From Didymodactylos carnosus (taxonomy: Eukaryota; Rotifera; Eurotatoria; Philodinida; Philodinidae): a stretch of 43,458 nt of DNA. The position numbers and the translations under genes are program-made. The stretch's first letter is position 1; each line of letters starts with the position of its first letter. Positions 11,653 to 23,782 of this stretch are shown here, piece by piece. The stretch is from the NCBI GenBank assembly GCA_905250885.1, contig CAJNOQ010000681.1, positions 1-43,458 on the forward strand. The letters run 5' to 3'. The notes beneath the pieces were generated by a model. It made no database searches, was not told the DNA's origin, and saw only the letters and a list, made by a program, of their open reading frames with translations.

Positions 11653-12249
11653 TGACATATCGAGAAAAAGAGACTTTCGGTATTATGACTGATGTAAGTT
11701 GAAAAATATCGTAGATATTATCATGTTTTTGTGATTACACTGAAATCTTGTATTCGTAGTTGTTCTTCTTACTTTTTCACGCATTGATTTTAATTGAAAA
11801 ATACGCTTATCCACACATATATATATTTACTGCAAATAAAAACAAAAGAAAATTTTGCATTATATTTTAAACATAAACAAAAAAATGATTATTATTTTAT
11901 TATCACCGGTATGCGCAAAACAAACAAATACATATAGAGAGAGAAGCAAGTGAATCAACAAAAAATAAAAAGATCGATCAAAAAATGAATAAATAATTCT
12001 AATTTAATACCGATAGAAAAACAATACAGCGTCATGGAGTGAGCAACTAGCACCGCTAATAGATATATTAGAGTATCTCACTTATCGACAAAACACAATT
12101 TACAAATATACAAATAGAAAACAGACCACAAGCAACTGTTCATTCAACTCGGTATACTAATGTGATGTTCGAACAGTATCTCCCAAAAAATGTCATGAAG
12201 AAAATGACTAGCGAGATGTTTCATTGTATTTTATTTTTTTATATTTTCA
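11653..12249. other. Gene-less region holding the 3' flank of the two-domain HSP20 gene
   Basis: On the minus strand an AATAAA hexamer about 20 bp beyond the stop at 12250 (AAAAAAATAAAATAC) is a plausible polyadenylation signal for that gene. Nothing else recognised. Confidence 0.5.
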
Positions 12250-15200
12250 TTATAAATTTTCATTTGTTGTCTGAGTTATTAAATCTTGATTTGTTGTTGT
12301 AGATGATTCTAACGCCGATGATTCTTCTAAAGGTAATTCAATTTTAATAAAATTTTCTCGTAAAAATTGTACTCTCAATTGATCATAATCGTACATATAT
12401 CCTTTTGGTAATCGACATAGACGCGATGTTGAACGAACAATAATTTTTCCATCATCTCGTTCTTGCTGTTCAATTAAAATTTTCAATGAATTATATTCCG
12501 ATTGTACGCGAATATGATCAAGAGGTGTTTGAAATGGTAGTTTAAAATAATAGATTAGTTGACGTCGTCCATTTTTATCAGAAGTAAAACAATGATAACC
12601 ATCTGTTAACGTTTCATCATCTTCTTGTTGTTGTTGTTGTTTTTTTTTTCCATTATCAAAATCATCTTCATCACTTAGCTCATGCTGATTGTTGTTATTA
12701 TTATTATTTCGATTCGTATGTTGTTGCTGTTGAGTAAGATTGCGTTGGGAGGATTTTGGCGATGAGTTTTGAGTAGCAATATTATTAAAACGATTGATTA
12801 TATCACTAACACGTTTAACGTTTTGGGTTCCATCTTTGTCATTCGTTGATGTTGATGTAGTAGTTGTGGGTGGTATAGTCGTTGTAGGTAGTCCTACATG
12901 AATTAGTGTTCGATTATTTCCGATCGATTCAATACGATTCATTAAAAATGAACTATTATTTATACGTTGATCATCGTTAACATGTGTTGCTGTCATTATT
13001 GAAGGTTTTTCTTCATTTTTATCCTCTGTGTGTGACGACGACGACGACAAAAAATAANCATCTTTGTCATTCGTTGATGTTGATGTAGTAGTTGTGGGTG
13101 GTATAGTCGTTGTAGGTAGTCCTACATGAATTAGTGTTCGATTATTTCCGATCGATTCAATACGATTCATTAAAAATGAACTATTCAAAAATTCAGTTAA
13201 GATGTCTCGGTTGAAAAAACAAAATTTCATTATTCTCCCCTCTATCGGAAGTAAATATTTGTTGTACTTTTTAGAACGTTTTAAATGTTTAACCCCTATT
13301 ATTTATACGTTGATCATCGTTAACATGTGTTGCTGTCATTATTGAAGGTTTTTCTTCATTTTTATCCTCTGTGTGTGACGACGACGACGACAAAAAATAA
13401 CGATGATTAGTATTATTTTGTGTAAGAACTTTATTACTATTTGTTTCAGATGTGGGTAACATTTGGACTACCGGTGGTTGAAGAGTATTGTTGACTTTTG
13501 TCATCTCTTTTTCCAAACCTACGAAATGAGCAAAGATTGATTGAAAAATTTGATCTTGAAAAATATTGACAAGTGCAGAATGTGTGTGTAATTAATTCAT
13601 TGTGCAGATTAAAGATACTCGTTTGTTGTCATGCAAAATACACAAAATTCATAAAATAAAAGCAAAAAAAACAATAAAAATCATCTTTAATTCAATCTAA
13701 ATGTCTTTTGATCAATTCGTGCATGAAAGCTAACTAAAATTATATCACGCGGTACATGAATAGATCTTCTATTTTCCAGAATAAATTATAAAAACATCAT
13801 TTTTTTTTTTGAACTTTCTCCAACAAAAGAGTATTTTGTCAAAAGTGTATTTGACCTTAATAAACATTTTAGATCATCTAATTTTAGAACAAAAATAGAA
13901 AGAAATCCTTCACCTATTCAAAAACACTGGGAAGTCATTACATAAGTAAGCGGTTTTTTAAATTAAAAAAAAAATGATGTCTTCGTTCATGCTACTAAGG
14001 TCACAAAAATACATTGCAAAAAAACACCATAATGAAAATGATATATCATGTCATGCAAACAAATAGTCTATCAAAAACAAAGGAAGAAATACGAAACTCT
14101 AAATTTACTTCTTATCTATCAATAGAATACTGAACTGACCCAATCCATTGCTGCTCGAAGCTGATTTTTTACTGAAAACAACACAATAAGATAATAGACA
14201 CACGCACACAAGTTCTATTTAAAAATCTAAAGTTCAAATTTTATAAGATATATTAGTACAACCCCTGTTTACTCAACAAGAAACACGAATTGTTAGTCAT
14301 GTATTTTTCTACTCATGAGCGTGTATAAATTGTGCTATAATCAATCACAACTGAAATACCTATTACTCGATTTTGGCAGCACAAAAAAAAAAAGAAGAAA
14401 ACAAAAAATTATGATGAAATATTTTTGTAATATACCCTTTATTACCCAAATTGGATGTAATCTGATTTTATTTTATCCAATTTTGTGATCTACTTACCTA
14501 CTTCACTTCTTGTTGGATTATTTGTTTCATTTTGATTATTCAATATTAATGGACTGGATGAACTTCGTCTCAAGAGTAAATCGGTTGATGCTGGTACCGA
14601 TTGTTGTTTTTTCTCACTCTGTTTTTCTAAAATTCTTTGTTTTTTAATTTCTTTCCATGCCCATGGATGATATTTTCCTTCAACAATTAAAATTCCATCT
14701 TCGGTCAAATATGAAACAATTGTCTCATCATCCACTACTTCGGGTACGAATAATTCGGTTTTAAATTCATGTTTTCGATAATTACCACGTCTATCTGTGG
14801 GCTCAATCGTATGACAATGTATTAAAATTTTTGGTCCTTCTAATTGTACACTTATGTCATTTGTATCGTAAGATTTTCCAATATGAAGACGTTGTTCGTA
14901 CAAATTCAATTCAATTACACTATCTTCAGAATCATCGTCATTGTCTGTTAGATAAGATCGATGGCCAGGACTATTCTCTGTATCTGAAACATCGTCACAA
15001 ACTGTATTCGAACCATTCAATAGAACATCGTTAAAGTTCGATGGACGATCGAGACCATTCAAATGTGATGGAAGTTGAACGTGAGGTCTAGCGGAGGTCT
15101 AAAAAAAGAGATGAGTATATATATAACTTCATATCCGATACTCAAATACGCATCAATATGTGTTCAGGATCACATTAGACGAAACTATTATTTTGAGATG

Positions 15201-17981
15201 AGACATATGACACGATACCTGTTTTTGACTGTTAAAACGGTTTGAAACTGTTGACTCTGGAAACGTTGGCGTTGTTGGTGCACAGTTTGTATATGATTGA
15301 CGAAGATTTTCTAAATTTGTTCGATCATTTAATGAGTTATGATAATCTGCCATGTTTGTTCTCGATGATGGATCTTGTCTATCTCCATCGAGTGATTCAC
15401 AAGAACTGCTCACTGATGGTTCTCGACGTCTTTGTATAACTGGTCGAACAACGATTTTTCGTGATGATTCACGTTTGATGGGGTGTTGACGACGTAATTT
15501 ACACGATGCACGATTATCACCACTATTATGTATGTCAGAGGTGTAGACGGGTGAATCGTAGATAGTTGTGGAATAATGAGAGTGAGATTGATGATTTGAC
15601 ATTGGATTTACCGTAGAGGATGGTATACTAGACTAAATAGAAGAAAATATAGATAAATATTAGATAGGATATACAAACTCTTTGATTAAATTTGGTCAAC
15701 ATGGCTTAGAGTAAATGCGTAGATCAAGGGAATTTGAGCGAGTTATCAGATGACCACATGATTTACCTTTTAAGTTACTCTTTTGAAGATAAATGTTGAA
15801 GGAAAAAGAAAAAGAATAGATTCTTAATATAATAACGGACTAGAGACCTCACTATCGCTCTATTATTAAGTAAGGTCAAACTTCTGCTATAGTGTATCTA
15901 TATAAATGAATAAAGAGGAAGAAGAAAAGTCTTATTTTTTCAATAGAGAATTATGTAAAATATGCCAAAGAAGAAAGAAAGGTTAAGATAACGTTTGTCT
16001 TTATTCAGTTGGTTCAACACAGCTGTTTAAGAACACATGAGAGGGTGCATTTTTTTTTACATTCATTAAAATAACTTTTTAAATATCATATGTTTAGATT
16101 CTTCAAAATGAGCTTTATTCGGTATGCAGACTCAGCATTATACACTCGCGATTTAAAATTCACGCAAGAGCAGAGAACTGAACTTTAAACATATTGAACA
16201 GTATTTAACTCAGAATCTATCTTTTTAGCTGCAAGCGCGGTTAAAGATACTTTCTATTAGTAAAATTTTCTTTAAAACATTTTGTCAAATCTCACTTGAA
16301 TCAAAAAAATTTTTTTTTTGAATGATTTTACATCAATTACCTACTGGTGTGCTATTATTAAAAATTTTAAATACAAAATATATAAAATATAAAAATAAAT
16401 TTTTTGTGCTGAGCAAAACTTCTCGTTTGTGTTACGGCAATCTAACAATTCTTTCTTTTTTCAAAACTAGAATGATTATAACGGCCAAAGTAAGAATAAG
16501 GAATAAGAAGGAATACACCGATAGTGATAGAGGGAAAGAGAAATAGAAACATCGTTTGTTCTTTAACATTTTTTCACCATATTTCATTCTGAAAAAAAGG
16601 GTAATTTGCAAATAAGTCAATGCCACAAATATTGAACATGATGTTGTTAAACACAATTTGAAGTAGATTATGAAAACTATTATATAACTAATAGAGAAGT
16701 ACCAAATTTTTATCTTTTTATATTTAGATGTAAAGGGGGGAGGGGGAATGAAACAAAAGAAAAGAAAAAGGAAATGAACTCATTTAACAAAGTAAATAGA
16801 AACAAAGAATTTTTTAACGCTATCGAGCGTTTCTAAACACGCATGCATCATTTTTGTGATTAACACATATATATGGATAATACTATTTGCAAAAATAAGT
16901 GTATATTTTTGTTTTCTTCAGTTTTATGATGTATTGATAGACCAATCTGACCTTAAAGACTGTGATTCTCATATTTTGTTTTTAAATATCAAAGATTCAC
17001 ACTTTCTATACACTTAGAGATACTTTTTTTCCATCGTTAGATTCTACTAACCTCTAATAGATGTCTTCCATTTGTGTTTGCGTGTGATCGTGGATATTGT
17101 GATGATGATGGTGGTGCATCATAATCTTCTGTGATAATTGTATTTCCGAATTGCGCTGAAGATAATTTCCCATTAGAACTTGTATTTCCCCATTGAGAAC
17201 GATTTGCATACACACTTCGTGGATCATAGTTGGTGGTATTCGATTGTTCAAAATTATTTGAAGATACACCAGCAGAAGAATGGTGAGGAGTACGTGCCGA
17301 TAAAGTTCGTGAAGTCGTATCAATAACATCGTTTGTTATTACATTCGGATGTCGTGCACTACCGATTGTTCTTGTATCGTAAAGAGTTCGATAAGGATCG
17401 GTATTTGTTGTATATTGTGATGGTAATACATTATCTCGATGGCGATAATCAGTTAATTGATCGATAGAATGAGAACGTTGATAATGATGTTGTGTTTCTT
17501 CACGTGGCTGAGGAGCATGATGTAATAAATTGACTTGAAGTGGCGATGGTCTAGTATGGTAATCTGGTCGATCTTTCCAATATGGTTTACCCGCCGTGTA
17601 ATTGTCATACGATGATTTTGTGTTTGTTGTTTCATTCTGCCCACTTCTAAAACCATGTCCCTGTATTTCTAATGATGGTAGTGGTTCATACCGTAGCGGT
17701 GGAGGTCGTTGTTGTTGTTGAGTATTAGTAGTTGTAACAGATGGTCTCACCGTTGCTGTTGTATTAGGATAATCATTTGAAATCATAACATCTAATGATC
17801 GCGATGTATGACGATTTAAATTTGAATTTAATGTATTTTGTCTTGCTTGAGCTTGTTGTTGAAGTTGTTGTAAATGTTGTTGTTGTTCAATACGACGATA
17901 TTGACGGTCAAGTGCAAAAAGTTCTTCAACTGAGAGACCCAAAGGACGTTGAGTGGATGAAGAACTTGAAGACATCATCAT
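12250..17981 (-). CDS. Large low-complexity protein with two alpha-crystallin/HSP20-like domains
   Basis: Minus-strand exons: 17981-17052, 15632-15219, 15098-14498, 13517 onward, ending at 12250; the GT-AG junctions I checked keep phase. The start is the first ATG of an MMMSSSSSS run. The first about 450 residues are disordered-looking, rich in S, Q, N, T and R. Exon 3 carries an alpha-crystallin domain: VIELNLYEQRLHIGKSY, ISVQLEGPKILIHCH, FKTELFVPEVVDDETIVSYL and DGILIVEG (the family's DGxLxVEA strand). The last exon carries a second, more diverged one: RQLIYYFKLPF, IRVQSEYNSLKILIEQ, STSRLCRLPKGYMYDYDQL, FIKIELPL, after poly-N, poly-Q and acidic tracts. Small heat-shock domains of this kind bind unfolding clients. 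An assembly seam (N at 13058) duplicates part of the last coding region; without it the protein is roughly 950 residues. Domain calls are firm, cellular role unknown. Confidence 0.78.
12831..13400. repeat. Unmerged contig overlap at a single-N seam (assembly artefact)
   Basis: 12831-13057 (227 bp, ending at the N at 13058) reappears as 13059-13185 plus 13301-13400, identical by eye. The overlap ends exactly at the N on both sides, as expected when two contigs were abutted and not merged. The only difference is 115 extra bases (13186-13300) in the right-hand copy. The reading frame of the HSP20 gene should be followed through the left copy and then on from 13401. Confidence 0.85.
13186..13295. 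mobile_element. 110-bp insertion with 5-bp target duplication, probably allelic
   Basis: Relative to the uninterrupted copy (junction at 12957/12958), this block is inserted between two CTATT pentamers (13181-13185 and 13296-13300). It starts CAAAAATTCAG and ends TTTAACCC, without terminal inverted repeats. On the coding strand it introduces a stop two codons after the shared RINN sequence. Splicing from its internal GT (GTTAAAC) to GAATAG would leave two extra bases, so it is not a clean intron. Confidence 0.6.
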
Positions 17982-20900
17982 TGTTATTAAATTAATATTT
18001 GTACAATAATATTGCACGTGTGTATTGATGATAAATGTATGTGTTTTTGTTTAAGAAAAAAATAATCTATGAAAGATCATCATTACCATCATCATCAATG
18101 TAGTAAAAAAACAGAACAAAAAAAAAATGTAAAGAACAATATTTTATGAGAACAGAACGAAAAGAGAAATCTAATAACAAAAAAAAAAAAGTTTTTTTTC
18201 TTCAAGTTCTGTACGTGTGATTAATAGAACAAACGACGAAGTATTAAATCGAATAGGGAGTAGTAACGTGATCTTTAAATACACGTGTGTTTCATCTATA
18301 AAAAAAAAAGAAGAAAAAATGAATTTCGTGTGAATATCATAATCATCATCATTTTAAAATAGTTGCATACAATCTTTAAAATTGAAATAATTATTGAAAA
18401 TAAAGACAGAGTGAGAATGATTAAAAGATCGATATCATTCGGTATTAAACTAAAATTGACCATTTTCTATTTTCTTTCTCTGATTAAACATTTTCAAACT
18501 AATCTTCTGTTTTTACAGCGAGTTTAAAGATTCTAATTGTTATTAATTTGTTACTTTGTTTAGATATTAACTATATTTTTATGCAAACTATAACTACAAT
18601 TACTAATATTGTACTAAAATAATTATGATAATGATATATGTATAGGTTTAAACAAATGTCAAATAATTTTATGCTTATTAATAAATTTTTCTTCCATAAG
18701 CATCTTCTCTCTAATAGATTATTAAACATGAATGTAGATTTAGCACGATGAAGGAGTTTTGATACGTGTGAAATGATTTCTCTAGAGAAAAATAGTAATG
18801 AATTTTGTTCTGTTTCTTTTGTTGTTGTCTTTTCAAATTGCTACAAGACGATTCAAAAAGTACTTTTTTCTTTTTTTTTCTGAAAAATATCCCTGGAAGT
18901 GTACGAAGAATATTTTATTGTGCAAAAAAAAGAAAATTTTTTTCTTCAAAAATTTCTCATCGAGACTATGTCAATGTTGAATAGAGTTTGACATTTTGAA
19001 TAGAGTTTGGATAAAAAGGTATCTCACTCAAATCCTCGTACTATCGAAACGGTTGATAATATTTCAATTTTATAACTTATTTTTAGACAATCACATGAAA
19101 CGCATCCTAAACACGATCGCATTACAAAAGACTTTCTTCTTTACTTGACGGTGAACAGTATTTTTTTTATTTAAAAATGAAAAGAATCAGTTTCTCAGTT
19201 TTACTTTAAAATTTAGTTTATTAAAAACACTGAGAAATTGAAGTTTTACTACTAGTAGGAGAATGTTAAAAAAAAAAGAGGTCGCTAATGTCATCTCTAG
19301 ATTTCAGACATCAAATGTTTTTTAGACAACAATATAAAATGTAAAATATGTCTTATTCACATTTAACTAAGAAAATATTTCAATAAAATCGTACTTTTCT
19401 TACTCTAGTATTCGATCGTTCCTTTTGTAAGTGTAAATGACTTCTCCTTTTTTTTTTGTGTCTTTACAATGATTTTACTCTTGAATTTTAAACAATTAGA
19501 CGAATAATATTTGTATCTTTTTTCTCGATTGAAAAATTTTCTTTCTTTCATCGTCGATCATCAACCTCTTGTCTAAAGAAATGAAATGAGTAGAATTCTT
19601 CTTTCTTACAAAGTGGTAATGAAAAAAAAATCAAGAAATTATTTACGTAAATTTGATATCGAGACAAATATCAAACAGAAATAAAATAATAGGAGAAATT
19701 TGATTTCTTTCTAACTGATTGAACTTTCTTTTTTTTCTCTGTATATTACATCTACGTGACATTCTTTCAATTGTACAATAAAAAAAGAATAAAAAAAAAA
19801 AAAAAATGTTTTGTCCATCAAAATGACGAAATTTATTCGTCATTTATTTGACTGTACACGAAAAGTACTATTATAATTTAGAGAATAAAAAAATACTTTT
19901 TCTTAAATCAGCTAGATACACAATAAAAAAATACTTACTCAAAAGAAAAGATTTGTTGTTGTTGATTTTTATAAGAAAAAAAAATGAACAACTAATAATA
20001 ATAATAACGTCGTCATAGATTTTTCTCTTATTTAGTCGAGATGTTTACAATTTACAGCTTAATATTATAATTATTTTGTTTTATTAAAGCATAAAAATGA
20101 AAGAAAATCAATCATATGACGATATAACAATCAACCTGTACACTCTATTGTACACATTTTTTTTTATTTCCTGTAGAGTGGAGGTGATAATGTTTCCAAA
20201 CACACACACACACACTCACACACACAAATGAAAAGGAATCCATTATATGTACTATAAAGGAGAAAAAGAACTGCTAGACGATAAAAAAATAAAAAGAAGA
20301 AAGAAAAACATTTTCGAAAAAGAGAAGAACTTTCGTTTTTCTTTTTTTGACATATTTCTTCCTTATGGCATACAAACACACACACACACACACGCACACA
20401 ATACTAATACATAAAAATGTCATTTCGTAACTATGTAGCGATATTCTCCTTTTTGCCTTTGGATAATAGCTGTGATATCTATATAACATTAATAAAACAA
20501 CATGTCAATACCAATGACTACTACAACATATCTTTACACCGATGTACACATATGCATACGCACATCCAGATATTTGTATAAGAACTGCAGGCATCACTTC
20601 GAAAAAAAGAAAGGTAATTTAGCTTCTTATTAAGATAAGATCACGATGTGTATGTATGCGGAACTTTTTTTCTGAAAAATACTAAAACAATTATTTTTTA
20701 AAACTTGAGGTTATAACAACAGTAATATTTTGTTCTGGTAAATTAAGTATGTATTTAGATTTTTTCTACCGATAAAATTAAACATCGATCAATCTTCTGT
20801 TGTTGGTTTTTTTTGAAAAGTATGATTGTCTAAAGCTGACAATTTTTTTTCATCATTTTCTCTAATCTGCTTAAGAAAAAAAGAAATTCATCTAGATGGC

Positions 20901-22127
20901 AGACACAATCTGGTGCAATATATTTTTTGTCTTCTTTTTTTTTTTTTTTTTTTGTTGTTGTTGAAGGTCAAAGAATTATATGTATTTCAGTCTTTCTTAA
21001 TACATAACAATCAGTTGTCATAAAATATGAATAATTAGAGATTTCTGTACAGTTTCATCTCTCAAGCCTTCAGATGACAGAATGCTGTACAAATTATGTG
21101 GATAAATTCGAAGCAATTTATCAAGTAGTGTCTGTTTTTTTGTTTTTTTTTTGTTCGATGATCGTATCATGAAGTATCTTAAGATCAATCATTCTATACA
21201 TTCATACCAATATTGTGCAATAATTTGATTGATACGCATATATTTATTAATATACAAGTAATTTTCATTTTTAACATTTTTTTTTGTTGTTGCAACATGT
21301 ATAAATTTATGTGGTAATAGGAATGGTGAAAGAGTTTTATACATATATGCTCAATATATGATAATTTTTTCTCTCTAGACATGATCATCTCTCATTTACG
21401 AATAAATCCCGCCTATAATTTAAATACATATGTGTATATGTCTATATTGACGACGATTGTTATTAAAAGTCTAAACTGTATATATAGTAATACAATGTGA
21501 AAAAAGAAAATGAGAATAGAAGAGGGAAAGAAATATGATTATTTTAAATGTGTTTTGACAACATTGACATAGTAGTAGTAGAATAGTGTGAGTATAAAGT
21601 AGGAGTGGGTAAAACATATAAACCTATCAATTTATTTATCAATCTTGATCATATCTTTACATGTAGGTGCGAGACGCTCAATTTAGTTTCTTATTGTTTA
21701 TATTTAATTTCTTTAGATGTAAATTTAGATTTGATTAACCATAAACATATCGTCCTCGAAACATTCTTTAACACCTGTCTATTGTTGACATTATTGTAAA
21801 CATTTAAGTTAAATTAAACAAAAAATAAAATAAAATAAAATTCAACTCAACTAGAAGGAGATATACACATCCTACAATCAAATACATTTGTAAAGAGATG
21901 AATATTTTAAAAATTTATCAGTAAAACACAACATGGATTGACAATAATTGTAAAACAAGATCAAATTTGCTAAAGATCTTATTTTAATAACCAAAATTAA
22001 TTGAATACATGTACATTTAAGAATTTCTCAAAAATGTATCTGAATATTATTAATTTCAGTAACATTGATTAAAAAAATGAAGTGTTCCCGTAAGATTAAT
22101 TGAAAAACAACACATATTGTAGCATCA
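17982..22127. other. Long AT-rich gene-less region upstream of the HSP20-domain gene
   Basis: About 4.1 kb dominated by A and T homopolymer runs with no exon-like sequence on either strand. It presumably includes the promoter and 5' UTR of the minus-strand gene starting at 17981. A CAT-rich block at 18078-18100 and two CA arrays near 20.2-20.4 kb are the only patterned sequence I see. Confidence 0.45.
20199..20400. repeat. Two CA/TG microsatellites
   Basis: CA dinucleotide runs at about 20199-20226 (interrupted once by TC) and about 20375-20400 (interrupted once by GC), separated by about 150 bp of AT-rich sequence. Confidence 0.85.
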
Positions 22128-22499
22128 AACTTGTATAGGCATGTATTAGCTTCGGTTTTCAATCGGTTATCCGAAACCGATCATAACCGATAATCGAAAA
22201 ATATTTTTATTTGCACAGATTCTTGAAAATACCTTTGAAACAGTATGAAGGAAAGAAACATTTGTTGTTCATAAAAATGTTCATTCCAGAGGAAAGAAAT
22301 TCAGAATTGTATGCTAAACATTTTTTGAATCCAACACTTTTCATGCAAATTTAAGAAAAAAACAATTTGCTTTGAAGATACAACTTTTATTTTTTGAAAA
22401 ATTTCACTTATTTTAAAATAACTTCTCCTTAAAGGTTGAGTCTCCGCATAAGACTTGAAATCAGCCCACTAACTTTAGCCTTTCCAATCGGTACGAAAC

Positions 22500-22935
22500 T
22501 CATCGAACATTAAGCCTAGCCCAATACATCATTCGACGCGCCGTGACAACCTCTACAAGGTGTACTAATAGGAAGGTTAACGAAGCCTGGCAGCAGATTT
22601 TATGGGTGTAATACTAGACTTTTTCATGGCTCGCCGCTATGTCTAGGGAACTTTTGTTCATTTTTTCTTATGAAACTAAAGAGGATCTCTAATCATTCAT
22701 ACATCATTCGATGCGCCTTCAAAAGGTCTACAATACGTGTTAATAGGAAACTTGGCGAATCCTGATAGCAGGCTTTATCGGTTTAACACTAGACTTTTCA
22801 ACAGGTCGCCACTATGCCAATAGAACTCTTATTCACTTTTCTATGTGAAGCTGACGAGGATCTCTGATCATTCATACATTATTCGATGCGCCGTGAAACG
22901 TTCTACAAGATGTGTTAATAAGAAGCTTGACGGCG
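22500..22935. repeat. Imperfect 175-bp tandem repeat, about 2.4 copies
   Basis: The block TACATCATTCGACGCGCC and its variants starts at 22525, 22700 and 22875, exactly 175 bp apart. Each is followed by a TCTACAAGRTGTRTTAATAGGAA-like segment (shown here as a consensus of the copies). The third copy is truncated after about 60 bp. It lies inside the hAT-like element. Confidence 0.8.
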
Positions 22936-23060
22936 GTGTTTGGGTATTAAATACTGCGTCGCTTTAACCTAGAATGGCTCCAAAAATTGTTCGCTATCTT
23001 TATTTTTCATTTTTCTTGTTGACCATACGGATTAGAACAAATCTGAAAAAAGATTTGAAA

Positions 23061-23582
23061 AGCTGATAGAATCTGAGTTTTACAGTACTGTATAAAAGAG
23101 TTCTATCAAAGCTCTGAAAACCAGGGTCTCTGGAAAACCAGAATCTTAGGAAATCAAGTCTCAGCGTTCAATCTGGAAATTCGTTGCAAAAACATCTGTC
23201 GTGTAGAGCAAACGTTTCTGAAAGAAAATGAGACGTCTCCCAGATCTCTACGACATTTCTTCATGAAACAGCATTTAATTTACGGAAGGCCCTAAGCGCG
23301 TCCCATCTTGTTTTCCTCTTCGTTCTCCTGGTATGGGACGGTTCGTAAATTAAATGCCGTTTCATGAAGAAGTGTCGTAAAGATCTGGGAGACGTCTCGT
23401 TTTCTTCAGAAACGTTTGCTCTACACGATAGATGTTTTTGCAGCGAATTTCCAGATTGAACACTGGGACTTGATTTTCTAAGATTCTGATTTTCTACGAC
23501 TCTGGTTTTCGAGAGACCCTGGTTTCCAGAGCTTTGATAGAACTCTTTTATACAGCACTGTAAAACTCTGATTCTATCAGCT
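23061..23582. mobile_element. Fold-back element, family 2, nested in the hAT-like element
   Basis: Arms of about 235 bp are inverted, about 90% alike by eye. The left begins AGCTGATAGAATCTGAGTTT and the right ends ATTCTATCAGCT. The centre (about 23297-23345) is a short unpaired GC-richer segment. Shared inner motifs include TGTAGAGCAAACGTTTCTG and GAGACGTCTCCCAGATCT. A shorter relative lies at 34102-34430. No coding capacity. Confidence 0.8.
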
Positions 23583-23782
23583 ATTCATGTGTATGTATGC
23601 GGAACCTAGGCTTAAAGGTTAGCCGTTATGATCGGTTAACCGAAACCGTTGCACGCCTAAACTTGTATCACCTCAAATACCATTGAACATGGACACCTTG
23701 TTAAGACATTACAAACATTTTAATAAACGAAAAAAAAGATAACATAACAAAATATATGTACAAAAGACTAGAGTTAGATCTT

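Larger units (their letters stand above)
22136..23659. mobile_element. Non-autonomous hAT-like element with exact 8-bp target duplication
   Basis: AACTTGTA occurs at 22128-22135 and 23660-23667, immediately outside ends TAGGCATGTA (left) and TGCACGCCTA (right). Eight-bp duplications and YAGGC-type ends are characteristic of the hAT superfamily. Both subtermini carry the same motif family, CGGTTATCCGAAACCGATCA near the left end and GATCGGTTAACCGAAACCG near the right end. No transposase is encoded. The inside holds a 175-bp tandem repeat and a nested fold-back element. The right edge is only about 115 bp past the INTS11 stop codon, in its 3' flank. Confidence 0.82.

Noticed and set aside
13186..13295. 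Reading the 110-bp insertion as an ordinary intron
   Set aside because: Its only usable GT-AG pair would leave two extra bases and shift the reading frame relative to the uninterrupted copy.
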